This document shows, in pieces, positions 15,895-25,414 of a DNA stretch of 64,000 nt. Position 1 is the first letter of the stretch. Each line of letters opens with the position of its first letter. The DNA comes from Thalassomonas sp. M1454. GTDB taxonomy: Bacteria; Pseudomonadota; Gammaproteobacteria; Enterobacterales; Alteromonadaceae. The stretch is taken from NCBI RefSeq assembly GCF_007097525.1, contig NZ_VKDD01000006.1:217100-281099 (forward strand), in the 5' to 3' direction. The position numbers were made by a program, and so were the translations under genes. Below the pieces are notes generated by a model. The model saw nothing but the letters and a program-made list of their open reading frames with translations. It was not told where the DNA came from and made no database searches.

Positions 15895-18456
15895 TTAGAA
15901 GTTATAAGTAGCTTTTACGTAGTAGAAAGCACCATTGTAATCAAATGGACCACTTTCGTAGTAAATACCGCCTAATACGCCTGCAGCTTGGTCATTTAGC
16001 TTCTCAGCTTCTTGATCAAGTAAATTATTACCACCCGCAGAAAGCGTGATGCTTTCATTTAAGTAGTAGCTAACTTCGGCGTCAAAAGTAATTGCCGCAT
16101 CAGCAACTTCAGAACCCCAATCAGATGTATCATCAGCATGGGTAGCATAGTACTCACCAAAGTAGTTAGCACGTACAAATAATCCTACTTTATCCCACGT
16201 TTGTGAAACAGTGAATGTTGCACGATGATCAGGCATTCCTTCCTCTAAGCGACGGATTTTACCGTCAGATACAGTATCAGGGTTCCAAGAATCAACAGTT
16301 GTTTCATTAAAGTTATAAGCTGCACTGAAACCTGTATCGCCACCCATTAATTGCATAGAGTAGTTGGCAACAATATCTAAACCTTCAGTTGTTGTATCAA
16401 AATCATTAGCAAAGTAAGTAACACCTGAAATTAACTCAGGGTTTTGTACACCTAAATCACGAAGGTTCTGGTGATCTTCTGGCAACACATCAATTTGACT
16501 TGATTGTGCAAGGCGATCTGTAACTTCAATTGAGTACGCATCTACTGTTAAGAAGAAGTCACCATTTTGATAAACCATACCTGCAGCAAAACTAACAGAC
16601 TCTTCTGGTGTTAACTCTTCACCGCCATAGTAAGCTGATAAAGGATCTGTAGGTGGAGCTAGGAATGTTTGAATTAAGTTACCATTTACAATTGATGTCT
16701 GCGTATTAACAACGTTTGCTTGACCAACAGTAGGTGCACGGAAACCTGTAGAGTGTGATGCACGGAATGATAAATTATCAGTTAAAGAGTATTGAGCTGT
16801 TAATTTATAATCGGTTGTATCACCAAATGTATTGAAGTCTTCGTAACGAACAGCTGCACCTAATAATAAGTTTTCAGTAACAGGGGCTTCAAGATCTACA
16901 TAAAGAGCGTAGTTACGACGAACGTTTTCACCTGCTGTTTCAGGGCCGAAACCTTTAAAACCGTGTGAGCCGATGTTAAAGCCTTGATCTGCATAAGGAC
17001 CGGCTTTCCATGAAGCTTCTTCACCTGCAACAATTTCAAAAGACTCTTCACGCCATTCATAACCAGCAGCAAAATTTAAGTCATCGTACATACCAATATC
17101 AAAACCGCGAACTAAATCGAAGTTAAACGTTTTTTCAAGTTGAATATACTTACCCGTTTCAAAAGTGGTTGGCGTGTCTAAACCTAAAGAAGGGTTCAAG
17201 GTATTATCTAAATTAAATGAAGATTCACTACGACCCACTGAGCCACTAAGATCAAAATACCAATCAGCTAGTAAACCAGTTTTTATATCACCTTTAGTCC
17301 CCATTGTTAATGAAGTATCAGTGATATTACCACCGAAAGCTGGTGTATAACCGCCTGGGAAGATTTGGTTCATTGAGAAACAGTTTGGATCAGCAACCAT
17401 AGCTTGATACTCTGGAGTATCTAAAACATTAGGAACATTTGCAGGTACTGTAGCACAACTCGCTGCATCACCATTTGCTAAACCAACATCACCCACTAAT
17501 AAAGTTTCACCTCCATCGGCTGAATAAACAGCACCACGAGTATGCGGGTTACGGTAATAGAAGCCACCCGTTACATCACGCTCAGAATAGTTACCAAACA
17601 TGTAAAATTCTTTATCGTCACCTAAATCAAGACCAATGTTACCAAATACAGTAATGTCGTCTTCAATTTCTGGGTTACCCCAAATTTGTGCTGGGTTTTG
17701 AATATGTGTGTTGCCAGCTTCAGCTAATGCAGCTGCATCTGGACGTTGTACAGAACGACTTGTCGCATCTGCATTTTTAAGTTGGAAACTAAAGTTAGCA
17801 AAACCATCATCTGTAAATGGTAAGCCTATGTTACCGTCAACGATAGTTAAACCACCATCACCTTCAGAATATTCACCAGCTTTAACAGAGATTGAGCCGC
17901 CATCGCGATCATCTTTTAATACGAAGTTCATTACACCAGCAATAGCATCTGAACCGTACTGAGCTGCTGCACCGTCACGAAGAACTTCTACTTGCTTTAA
18001 TGCAACTGAAGGAATAACTGAAATATCAGGACCTTGAGCACCATCGTTTACACCACCACCTTGGAATGCAATAACAGATGCTCGGTGACGACGCTTGCCA
18101 TTAACTAACACTAATGTTGAATCTGAAGATAAACCACGTAAGTTAACTGGCTTAATTAGTGTTGCCGCATCCGAAATTGGCTGCTGACGTACGTTAAATG
18201 AAGGAATCGAGCTAACTAACATGTCTAGCATGTCGCTACCGCCAGATTTGGCTAATTCATCGCCATCGATAACATCTACAGGAACTGGTGAATCGGCAAC
18301 AGAGCGAGGTGCCGCACGTGAACCAACAACGACGATTTGTTCAATGTTTTCATCTGCGGCTGGCGCAGAATTTTCTTCTGCAGCAAATGCTTGTGTGCTG
18401 CCTAATGCTAAGCCTACAGCAATGGCTAAATGTCCTAATGGAAATTTAGTATTCAT
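15895..18456 (-). CDS. TonB-dependent receptor
   Basis: An 853-residue outer-membrane TonB-dependent transporter. Features in order: signal peptide (GHLAIAVGLALGSTQAFA), TonB-box-like segment around EQIVVVGSR, plug domain with VNLRGLSSDSTLVLVNGKRRHR and RDGAAAQYGSDAIAGVMNF, and a 22-strand-type barrel ending in KATYNF. The FRAPTVGQ motif is present in the barrel. The plug sequence is of the type common in Alteromonadales and sphingomonads, where such receptors take up oligosaccharides, peptides or other nutrients. The ligand cannot be assigned. GGGAG precedes the ATG, and a TPR-sulfotransferase follows downstream. Confidence 0.93.
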   Translation of the reverse strand: MNTKFPLGHLAIAVGLALGSTQAFAAEENSAPAADENIEQIVVVGSRAAPRSVADSPVPVDVIDGDELAKSGGSDMLDMLVSSIPSFNVRQQPISDAATLIKPVNLRGLSSDSTLVLVNGKRRHRASVIAFQGGGVNDGAQGPDISVIPSVALKQVEVLRDGAAAQYGSDAIAGVMNFVLKDDRDGGSISVKAGEYSEGDGGLTIVDGNIGLPFTDDGFANFSFQLKNADATSRSVQRPDAAALAEAGNTHIQNPAQIWGNPEIEDDITVFGNIGLDLGDDKEFYMFGNYSERDVTGGFYYRNPHTRGAVYSADGGETLLVGDVGLANGDAASCATVPANVPNVLDTPEYQAMVADPNCFSMNQIFPGGYTPAFGGNITDTSLTMGTKGDIKTGLLADWYFDLSGSVGRSESSFNLDNTLNPSLGLDTPTTFETGKYIQLEKTFNFDLVRGFDIGMYDDLNFAAGYEWREESFEIVAGEEASWKAGPYADQGFNIGSHGFKGFGPETAGENVRRNYALYVDLEAPVTENLLLGAAVRYEDFNTFGDTTDYKLTAQYSLTDNLSFRASHSTGFRAPTVGQANVVNTQTSIVNGNLIQTFLAPPTDPLSAYYGGEELTPEESVSFAAGMVYQNGDFFLTVDAYSIEVTDRLAQSSQIDVLPEDHQNLRDLGVQNPELISGVTYFANDFDTTTEGLDIVANYSMQLMGGDTGFSAAYNFNETTVDSWNPDTVSDGKIRRLEEGMPDHRATFTVSQTWDKVGLFVRANYFGEYYATHADDTSDWGSEVADAAITFDAEVSYYLNESITLSAGGNNLLDQEAEKLNDQAAGVLGGIYYESGPFDYNGAFYYVKATYNF

Positions 18457-18733
18457 TTTTTTCTCCCTAATTTATTTAACAATTTTTATTATTTGTTTGT
18501 AATTCTTATTGTTTGTATTTAATTATTTTTTTTATCAACCCATCTTTTATACTTAAGTAACAAACCTTTTACAAGAGCTAAAACTCTAAAAGCGAAAAAC
18601 ATTGATACAAAAGCACAACACTTTTTTACAAATTGTTTTAAAAGTGAACAGGTTTTAACACTTTATTAATATTTAGTTTTTGTAATCTAAGCTAAAATTA
18701 AAACGATAAATATAATCTTTACTGAGTACCTCA

Positions 18734-19579
18734 ATGGACGAAATGACCCAACAATTTTCAGTTATCGCAACTAACAAGATAATTTTATCGCTTGTTATCG
18801 TGATATTTTTGCAGTTTATAAGTCATCAAATCGTTCGCCTTATTAGAAAAGATCATGACTTTTTAAATGAGAAACATCGTACTTGGATATCTCGTACCAA
18901 GAATATGTCGGTGATGTTTATCATCGTATTATTATTAAGTTTATGGTGGATAGAGTTAGAAAAGTTTGCCTTCTCTATTGCCGCAGTTGCTGTCGCAATT
19001 GTAATTGCATCAAAAGAATTAATTTTATGTATAAGTGGCTCTATTCTTCGAGCAACATCAAATGCCTTTATTATTGGTGACTGGATCCGTGCTGGTGATA
19101 ATTATGGTGAAGTAATCGAGCACAATTTACTTTCAACAAGCTTACAAGAAATCGATTTTGAAAATAACAATTACAACTATACGGGGAAAACAGTAACTAT
19201 CCCTAATAGTCAGTTTTTAACTCATACAGTTAAAAATATGAATTTTATGAAGCGCTACGTTTACCATACATTTTCTATAACTACTGATGGCGCTATTAAC
19301 GTATTTGAAGCGAGAGAGCATATATTCAATAAAATGAACGAATACACTCAAGATTTTATTGAAGTTGGTAAGCGTTATAACTATGTTATTGAAAAACGCC
19401 TTGGTGTGGATTTACCTGGTGAAGAGCCTTATATTCGGATTACCACCACTAAACTAGGTGACGTAAAGTTCACCATCATCTTATTTTGTCCAACTGAGCA
19501 AGCTGTATCTTTAGAACAAAGAATCACTCAAGATTTTATGAATTTTCATTATCAACAAATGAGCTCTCTAAAAAACTAA
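18734..19579 (+). CDS. MscS-family mechanosensitive channel
   Basis: A 281-residue inner-membrane channel of the small MscS type. Two hydrophobic helices (about 13-32 and 53-75) precede the pore-lining helix (FAFSIAAVAVAIVIASKELILCISGSIL). The beta domain has the family pattern FIIGDWIRAGDNYGEVIEHNLLSTSLQE and TVTIPNSQFLTHTVKN. The pore helix uses small residues in place of the exact Gly/Ala packing of E. coli MscS. It is shorter at the N-terminus than MscK-type channels. It opens under hypo-osmotic membrane tension (family knowledge). The gene is monocistronic, with a strong terminator downstream. Confidence 0.88.
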   Translation: MDEMTQQFSVIATNKIILSLVIVIFLQFISHQIVRLIRKDHDFLNEKHRTWISRTKNMSVMFIIVLLLSLWWIELEKFAFSIAAVAVAIVIASKELILCISGSILRATSNAFIIGDWIRAGDNYGEVIEHNLLSTSLQEIDFENNNYNYTGKTVTIPNSQFLTHTVKNMNFMKRYVYHTFSITTDGAINVFEAREHIFNKMNEYTQDFIEVGKRYNYVIEKRLGVDLPGEEPYIRITTTKLGDVKFTIILFCPTEQAVSLEQRITQDFMNFHYQQMSSLKN

Positions 19580-20023
19580 TTTCACTAATGACAACAAAAT
19601 AAAAACGGAAAAATAAATTATTTTTCCGTTTTTTTATGGCATTTTTGATCTTTTTAGCATTTTTCAAATTTAATAAAAAATCACTTAAAAAGCATAGCTA
19701 ACAGATTATAGATATCTATACGTCTTGGCTTAAAATCCAAACAAAAATAAAAAGCTAAATAAAAACAATACGTTTGAATATTTATTAGAATTTTGTGCAA
19801 TTTTTCACACCTTGAATATTTAATAAAAGTGAATAAAATCAAGTAATTCCATTAAGTTATAAGCGTTTTTGTTTTGTTCTAAGGCAGCCTCTATTTTTTC
19901 TAATTTTTCTCCCTACACTGAAGTTGAAAAAAACATCTATTAACAAAATATTTACATCAGAAATATCAGTTAATAGACATAACAATATTTAAATAAAAAC
20001 TATAATTATTTGGGAGTTACATT
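19580..20023. other. Intergenic region upstream of the secreted subtilase
   Basis: This 444-base stretch contains the MscS terminator at its left end and then about 390 very AT-rich bases leading to the peptidase. I see no ORF of note and no long repeat. A long 5' leader or distal promoter for the peptidase gene is possible. Confidence 0.5.
19601..19635 (+). terminator. Rho-independent terminator after the MscS gene
   Basis: AAAAACGGAAAAATA pairs with TATTTTTCCGTTTTT-type sequence around a short loop, followed by T residues, 21 bases after the stop codon. Confidence 0.8.
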
Positions 20024-21853
20024 TTGAAATTATCAAATTTCCTAACCACGGCTTTGGCCGTATCTATTACTTCGTCTTTTAGCGCACAAGCAGCAGACGA
20101 TCGTTACATCATCCAAGTTGAAAATAACAAAAAAGGCATTGTAAAAGCCTTAGCAAAAAAACTTGGCGGTGAATTACATGTTGAAGGTAATGGCTTTTTT
20201 GCAGCAAGTTTTAAGGGCAAAGATCTAAGCTCAGTAAAAGGCTTGCTTAATAACCCGCATGTAAAGTTGATTGAAGAAGATCAACGCAGAATGCCGTTAG
20301 CCTTATTTAACGATGACGCTGGAGATGCAAGTAAGGTGCAATTAACACCTTATGCCGTATATCAATCACAAGCGAACCAAGTAAGCTTTGATGCAAATGC
20401 AGGCATGAAAGTGTGTGTAATTGACTCTGGTCTTGACCGAAACAATAGTGATTTTATTTGGAATAATATCACTGGTAATGACGATTCTGGCACGGGTAAT
20501 TGGGATGAACATGGCGGACCTCACGGGACTCATGTTGCAGGTACAATTGGCGCGGCAGATAACAATATAGGTGTTGTCGGTATGGCTCCTGGCGTTCAAA
20601 TGCATATTATCAAAGTATTTAATGCTGATGGTTGGGGTTACTCATCTGATTTAGCTTATGCAGCAGATAAATGTGCAGATGCAGGGGCGAACATAATTAA
20701 CATGAGCTTAGGTGGCGGCGGTGCAAATAGCGCTGAAGAAAACGCTTTTAAAGCGTTCACCGAAAACGGTGGTTTAGTCGTTGCTGCTGCCGGTAACGAT
20801 GGTAACAATGTACGATCTTACCCTGCTGGTTACCCATCAGTAATGATGATAGGTGCTAATGATGGTGATAATAATATTGCCGATTTCTCACAATTTCCAT
20901 CATGTACTGTTACAACCGGCCGCGGTAAAAACCAAACAACCGTTACCGATGAAACAGTATGTGTAGAGGTAACAGCAGGTGGTGTTGATACCTTATCAAC
21001 TTACCCTGCTGATATGGCAACTAGCGCATCACTCACTGTAGACGGAAGTTTTGTTGCATCATCGGCAATGGAAAACTCAGGTAGTGTTTCTGGTAATACT
21101 TACTTTATGGGCACTGCAGAGGCTATCGATTCTGGTGCTAATGGTAATATCTGTGTTATTGCCCGTGGTAATATTTCATTCCATGACAAAGTCAATAACT
21201 GTCAGTTATCGGGTGGTGTTGGCGCAGTTATTTATAATAACGAACCAGGTATGCTTTACGGTACGTTAGGTGAAACAAATGCAACATCTATCCCGGCCGT
21301 AGGTGCAAGCCAAGAAGACAGCTCCACTCTATTAGCTGCTAGTACCATTGATATAGCCATTGGCACTAGCGATTATGGCTTTATGAGTGGTACCTCTATG
21401 GCAACTCCTGCTGTAGCCGGTGTTGCAGCCTTAGTATGGTCAAATCATAACGATTGTACAGGTACTGAAATACGTGAAGCCCTTAAAGCTACAGCTCAAG
21501 ATTCAGGTGCTCCTGGTCACGATGTTAACTTTGGCTACGGTATTGTTAAAGCTAAAGCGGCGAGTGAGTATTTATCTGCTAACGGTTGTGGCGGCGGTGT
21601 TACTGAGCCACCTGCAGGCGATATTAATTTAGACGCGCAAGGTTACCGTGCAAAGGGTAGAAACAAAGTTGACTTAACTTGGTCTGGAGCAGCAACCAAT
21701 TCCGTTGATGTTTACCGTGATAATGCCCTTAGAACAACAACAGCCAATGATGGCATGTACACAGACAGTTTCAGAACTTATGGCACATATACATATAAAG
21801 TGTGTGATCAAGGCACTGATAATTGTTCAGCTGAGGTAACGGTTAGCTTCTAA
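20024..21853 (+). CDS. Secreted S8 family serine peptidase (subtilase) with PA domain insert
   Basis: A 609-residue exported subtilisin-like protease. The start is TTG, chosen because GGGAG lies 7 bases upstream and it gives a proper signal peptide (SNFLTTALAVSITSSFSAQA). An inhibitor I9-like propeptide follows (RYIIQVENN to KLIEEDQR). Catalytic residues are D133 (VCVIDSGLD), H167 (HGTHVAGT) and S458 (SGTSMATP), with the oxyanion asparagine in AAAGNDGN. A long insert between His and Ser contains a protease-associated domain (ICVIARGNISFHDKVNNC, with a cysteine pair). The C-terminal 85 residues form a fibronectin-III-like module (KVDLTWSGAATNSVDVYRD). It is likely extracellular and degrades protein for nutrition. 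Confidence 0.93.
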   Translation: MKLSNFLTTALAVSITSSFSAQAADDRYIIQVENNKKGIVKALAKKLGGELHVEGNGFFAASFKGKDLSSVKGLLNNPHVKLIEEDQRRMPLALFNDDAGDASKVQLTPYAVYQSQANQVSFDANAGMKVCVIDSGLDRNNSDFIWNNITGNDDSGTGNWDEHGGPHGTHVAGTIGAADNNIGVVGMAPGVQMHIIKVFNADGWGYSSDLAYAADKCADAGANIINMSLGGGGANSAEENAFKAFTENGGLVVAAAGNDGNNVRSYPAGYPSVMMIGANDGDNNIADFSQFPSCTVTTGRGKNQTTVTDETVCVEVTAGGVDTLSTYPADMATSASLTVDGSFVASSAMENSGSVSGNTYFMGTAEAIDSGANGNICVIARGNISFHDKVNNCQLSGGVGAVIYNNEPGMLYGTLGETNATSIPAVGASQEDSSTLLAASTIDIAIGTSDYGFMSGTSMATPAVAGVAALVWSNHNDCTGTEIREALKATAQDSGAPGHDVNFGYGIVKAKAASEYLSANGCGGGVTEPPAGDINLDAQGYRAKGRNKVDLTWSGAATNSVDVYRDNALRTTTANDGMYTDSFRTYGTYTYKVCDQGTDNCSAEVTVSF

Positions 21854-21880
21854 TATCAAATCCATATTTATCAACTCAGC

Positions 21881-21918
21881 AAAGACTAAATAAGCGCAAT
21901 ACTTATTTAGTCTTTTTT
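21881..21918. terminator. Bidirectional terminator between the subtilase and lysR-type gene
   Basis: AGACTAAATAAG pairs with CTTATTTAGTCT around a short loop, followed by TTTTT on the plus strand and preceded by AAA. It overlaps the last codons of the convergent LysR-type gene and can serve both genes. Confidence 0.8.
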
Positions 21919-22822
21919 ATTTATTTTCAGCTATATTATGGTCGAGTAAAACGGCTTGTTTGTCTTGCACTAATTGCTTTAGATAATCCCAAAGAATTTG
22001 CACTCGCTTTACTCGTTTACTATCAGGTTGGGTCATTAACCAAAACTCTCGAATGATATCTATCTTATTATCAAGTACCACTTCGAGCTCACTATCTTGG
22101 CTTGCCAAAAAGCATGGCAGTACAGCAAGGCCTAAATCATTTTTAACCGCCATATACTGAGCAACAACGCTAGTACTTCTAAGTACAGGTGTAACCCCTG
22201 GAGCAATATCATTTAAAAACTCTAATTGATCACTAAAATCTAAATGCTCTACATAGCTGATCCAATTATGCTTGTTAAGATCATTTATTGCAGCGACTGG
22301 ATTATTAGCCAGATATTTTTTACTTGCGTAAACCTTGAGTCGATAGTCACAAAGTTTAGCTACAACCATGGACGTATTTCGTGGCTTGCCGATACTAATA
22401 GCAATATCAGCTTCGTGCTTATATAGCTTTACTTTTCTTAGTAAAGGTAATACATCTACACTTATTTTAGGGTGTAAGTGATTGAACTTAAAAAGGTTTG
22501 GTGTAACAAAAAAACTACCAAAAGCCTCAGTAGTGCCGATACGAACATTACCACTTTCTTCCAAATCCAAGCCTTGCAAAGATGCAACAGAAGATTGTAA
22601 TGACTGCTCCATCGCCAGCGCCGAAGTAAATAAAAGCTCGCCTTGCTCAGTAAGGTAATGCCCCTCAACACTGCGTTCAAACAAGCGCACTTCAAGCGAT
22701 TCCTCTAACTGATGAATACGCCTAGATACCGTTGAAGAATCTATACCAAGCGCTCTAGCAGCAGTAGATAAACGTTGTGTTTTAGCAACTTCTAAAAATA
22801 TTTTTAAACTTTCCCAATTCAT
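21917..22822 (-). CDS. LysR-type transcriptional regulator, probable regulator of mmsA
   Basis: A 301-residue LTTR. The N-terminal winged helix-turn-helix is NWESLKIFLEVAKTQRLSTAARALGIDSSTVSRRIHQLEESL, followed by the linker helix and a substrate-binding periplasmic-type domain (VRIGTTEAFGSFFVTPNL to the C-terminus). It is divergently transcribed from mmsA with 156 bases between the starts. That gap holds stacked palindromes (22843-22917), the classical LTTR arrangement for control of the adjacent gene plus autoregulation. The co-inducer is unknown; an intermediate of valine or propionate catabolism would be logical. Confidence 0.92.
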   Translation of the reverse strand: MNWESLKIFLEVAKTQRLSTAARALGIDSSTVSRRIHQLEESLEVRLFERSVEGHYLTEQGELLFTSALAMEQSLQSSVASLQGLDLEESGNVRIGTTEAFGSFFVTPNLFKFNHLHPKISVDVLPLLRKVKLYKHEADIAISIGKPRNTSMVVAKLCDYRLKVYASKKYLANNPVAAINDLNKHNWISYVEHLDFSDQLEFLNDIAPGVTPVLRSTSVVAQYMAVKNDLGLAVLPCFLASQDSELEVVLDNKIDIIREFWLMTQPDSKRVKRVQILWDYLKQLVQDKQAVLLDHNIAENK

Positions 22823-22842
22823 AGCCTAATAGTGTAGCAAAC

Positions 22843-22917
22843 AAATACTTAACGGTCTTGCAAAAATGCAAGACCGCATTGCACTATGCAATCTTGCGAA
22901 GTAATAGTTAAGTATTT
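22843..22917. promoter_or_regulatory. Nested palindromes in the lysR-mmsA divergent promoter
   Basis: An outer perfect 11-bp inverted repeat (AAATACTTAAC at 22843-22853, complement at 22907-22917) encloses two TTGCA-N-TGCAA palindromes. One is within a perfect 10-bp repeat CGGTCTTGCA / TGCAAGACCG (22853-22876). The other is TTGCACTATGCAA (22879-22891). Their centres are about 20.5 bases apart, close to two helical turns. They are strong operator candidates for the adjacent regulator. Confidence 0.7.
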
Positions 22918-22978
22918 ATTCTGTGGGCAATAAACAAATGCTCATTGAGCAAACGATACAAAATGAAAGGCTACTATT

Positions 22979-24478
22979 ATGTCAATTCGTGAAATTCCAT
23001 TACTAATCAATGGTGAAAAAATCAGATCTAAAACAGATACTTGGTTAGACGTTTTAAACCCTGCAACGCAAGAAGTTGTGGCACGCGTTCCTATGGCAAC
23101 AGTTGAAGAAGTTGATGCTGCTATTGCTAGCGCAGCCGAGGCATTTAAAACCTGGAGTAAAACGTCTGTTACCAAACGTATGCGTATCATGCTTAAATTT
23201 CAGCAATTACTACAAGAGCGCACTAGCGATATTGCCGAATTAATCACTTTAGAGCATGGTAAAACTTTACCTGATGCCGAAGGTGAAGTTGGCCGAGCTT
23301 TAGAAGCGGTTGAAAATGCCTGTTCAGTTACTCGTTTGCAAATGGGTGAAATGTCAAACAATGCAGCTACAGGTGTTGATGTTTACACATTAAATAAACC
23401 ACTTGGTGTTGGCGCTGGTATCACAGCTTTTAACTTCCCAGTTATGTTGCCATCATTTATGTTCCCACCTGCTATTGCTTGTGGTAACACTTTCGTATTA
23501 AAGCCGTCAGAACAAGATCCATCATCTACCATGCTTATGGCTGAACTTGCTATTGAAGCAGGTGTCCCTGCCGGCGTATTAAACGTTGTTCACGGCGGGC
23601 CAGATGTGGTTAACCGCCTGTGTAGCCATGATGACGTTAAAGCCGTTTCATTTATTGGTTCTACTCATGTTGGTACTCATGTATACAACTTGGCAAGTCA
23701 GCATGGTAAACGTGCGCAATCAATGATGGGCGCGAAAAACCATATGGTTATTATGCCTGATGCAAACAAAGACAGAGCGATTAATGACTTATTAGGTTCA
23801 GCATTTGGTGCTGCGGGTCAGCGTTGTATGGCGAACCCGGTAACTATTTTAGTTGGCGAAACTCGTAATTGGTTACCTGAAATTGCCGAGCGTGCAAAAG
23901 CTATGGTTGTTGACGCTGGCACAAATAGAAATGCAGACCTAGGTCCTGTTGTTTCTCCACAAGCTAAACAGCGTATTATTAACATCTTAAACTCAGGTGT
24001 TGAGCAAGGTGCTAACTTATTAGTCGATGGTAGAGATATTGTTGTGCCTGGTTTTGAAAAAGGTAACTTTGTTGGCCCAACAATGTTCTCGGGCGTAACT
24101 ACTGATATGGACATTTATACACAAGAAATATTCGGTCCAGCATTATGTGTTTTAGAAGTTGATACACTAGATGAAGCCATTGCCATCATCAATGCCAATC
24201 CAAACGGCAACGGTACATCAATCTTTACTTCATCTGGTTATGTTGCTCGCAAGTATGAAAATGAAATTGATATCGGCCAAATTGGTATTAACGTACCAAT
24301 TCCTGTACCTGTAGCTTACTTCTCATTTACCGGCTCTCGCGCTTCTAAATTAGGTGATTTAGGGCCAAATGGTAAAGAAGTAACCAAGTTTTGGACTCAA
24401 ACTAAATCTGTAACAGCCCGCTGGTTTGAACCAGATCACGAAGAAGGTCAAAAAGTACATACTACTATTAGTCTGTAA
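22979..24478 (+). CDS. mmsA: CoA-acylating methylmalonate-semialdehyde dehydrogenase
   Basis: A 499-residue member of the aldehyde dehydrogenase superfamily that oxidises (methyl)malonate semialdehyde to propionyl-/acetyl-CoA in valine, thymine or inositol breakdown. The catalytic cysteine is in [11 protein letters not shown] and the general base glutamate position is replaced by the MmsA-type [14 protein letters not shown] segment. [13 protein letters not shown] and the C-terminal [20 protein letters not shown] also fit MmsA. It stands alone, without mmsB or acyl-CoA genes next to it. It is divergent from a LysR regulator, which suggests control by that protein. Confidence 0.95.
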   Translation: MSIREIPLLINGEKIRSKTDTWLDVLNPATQEVVARVPMATVEEVDAAIASAAEAFKTWSKTSVTKRMRIMLKFQQLLQERTSDIAELITLEHGKTLPDAEGEVGRALEAVENACSVTRLQMGEMSNNAATGVDVYTLNKPLGVGAGITAFNFPVMLPSFMFPPAIACGNTFVLKPSEQDPSSTMLMAELAIEAGVPAGVLNVVHGGPDVVNRLCSHDDVKAVSFIGSTHVGTHVYNLASQHGKRAQSMMGAKNHMVIMPDANKDRAINDLLGSAFGAAGQRCMANPVTILVGETRNWLPEIAERAKAMVVDAGTNRNADLGPVVSPQAKQRIINILNSGVEQGANLLVDGRDIVVPGFEKGNFVGPTMFSGVTTDMDIYTQEIFGPALCVLEVDTLDEAIAIINANPNGNGTSIFTSSGYVARKYENEIDIGQIGINVPIPVPVAYFSFTGSRASKLGDLGPNGKEVTKFWTQTKSVTARWFEPDHEEGQKVHTTISL

Positions 24479-24498
24479 CTAATAAACCTGAACAAGAA

Positions 24499-24526
24499 TA
24501 AAGCCGACTTAACGTCGGCTTTTTAT
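24499..24526 (+). terminator. Rho-independent terminator of mmsA
   Basis: AAGCCGAC (24501-24508), loop TTAAC, GTCGGCTT (24514-24521), then TTTTA. It lies about 20 bases after the mmsA stop; the A run on the left may also let it serve folD from the other strand. Confidence 0.85.
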
Positions 24527-24553
24527 TTAGTTTGCCCGGCCTTTAGTTTTTAT

Positions 24554-25414
24554 CTAAAGGTGTTGCTTTGCCGCGCGTAAGGTATTTTTAAGCAAGCAAG
24601 CTATCGTCATTGGCCCGACACCACCTGGCACTGGAGTTATTCCTGAGGCAACTTTACTTACCTCAGCAAAATCTACATCACCAACGAGTTTATCTTTACC
24701 TTGCTCATCTTCTATATGATTAATACCAACATCAATAACCGTTGCTCCTGGCTTTACCCAATCCGCTTTGATCATTAATGGTCTGCCAACTGCGGCAACA
24801 AGAATATCGGCTTGCCTGCAAAGTGCGGGTAAGTCGGTGCTTCGAGAGTGAGCAACAGTTACAGTACAGTTCTCTTGTAAAAAAAGTAAACTCACTGGTT
24901 TACCAACAATATTAGAGCGACCAACAATAACTGCATGCTTTCCTGATAAGTCATTACCTAGGTGTTTTTTAGCTAAAATCACACAACCTTGTGGCGTACA
25001 AGGAACTAACGCTTCGGCGTCACCATTAAGTAAATGGCCAGAATTCATTGCATGAAAGCCATCTACGTCTTTTTCAGGAATAATACTGGTGATAATAGCT
25101 TGTTCATTAATATGCTTAGGTAGAGGTAATTGCACTAAAATACCGTGCACATCATCATCATTATTTAAACCATGCAAAAGCTCAATTAGCTCTTCCTCTG
25201 TTGTCTTTTCAGCTAAGCGGATCTCGTTAGAGATCATGCCTACTTCAGTAGTTTGTTTTATTTTATTACGCACATAAACATGGCTGGCAGGATCATCGCC
25301 AACTAAAACAACCGTTAGGCCGGGCGTTATATTATGTTTTGCTTTTAACTCTTGTACTTGTAATTTTAATTTGCTGCGCAATTCCTGTGCAACAATTTTA
25401 CCGTCAATAATCAT
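24554..25414 (-). CDS. folD: Bifunctional methylenetetrahydrofolate dehydrogenase / cyclohydrolase
   Basis: A 286-residue FolD that interconverts 5,10-methylene- and 10-formyl-tetrahydrofolate in the cytosol. Signatures are [14 protein letters not shown] (with the catalytic lysine), [13 protein letters not shown], the NADP site [17 protein letters not shown], and the C-terminal [16 protein letters not shown]. The length is normal. The ATG shares one base with the stop of the upstream diguanylate cyclase gene (TAATG), so it can be translated by coupling from that mRNA. The FolD call is secure. Confidence 0.97.
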   Translation of the reverse strand: MIIDGKIVAQELRSKLKLQVQELKAKHNITPGLTVVLVGDDPASHVYVRNKIKQTTEVGMISNEIRLAEKTTEEELIELLHGLNNDDDVHGILVQLPLPKHINEQAIITSIIPEKDVDGFHAMNSGHLLNGDAEALVPCTPQGCVILAKKHLGNDLSGKHAVIVGRSNIVGKPVSLLFLQENCTVTVAHSRSTDLPALCRQADILVAAVGRPLMIKADWVKPGATVIDVGINHIEDEQGKDKLVGDVDFAEVSKVASGITPVPGGVGPMTIACLLKNTLRAAKQHL

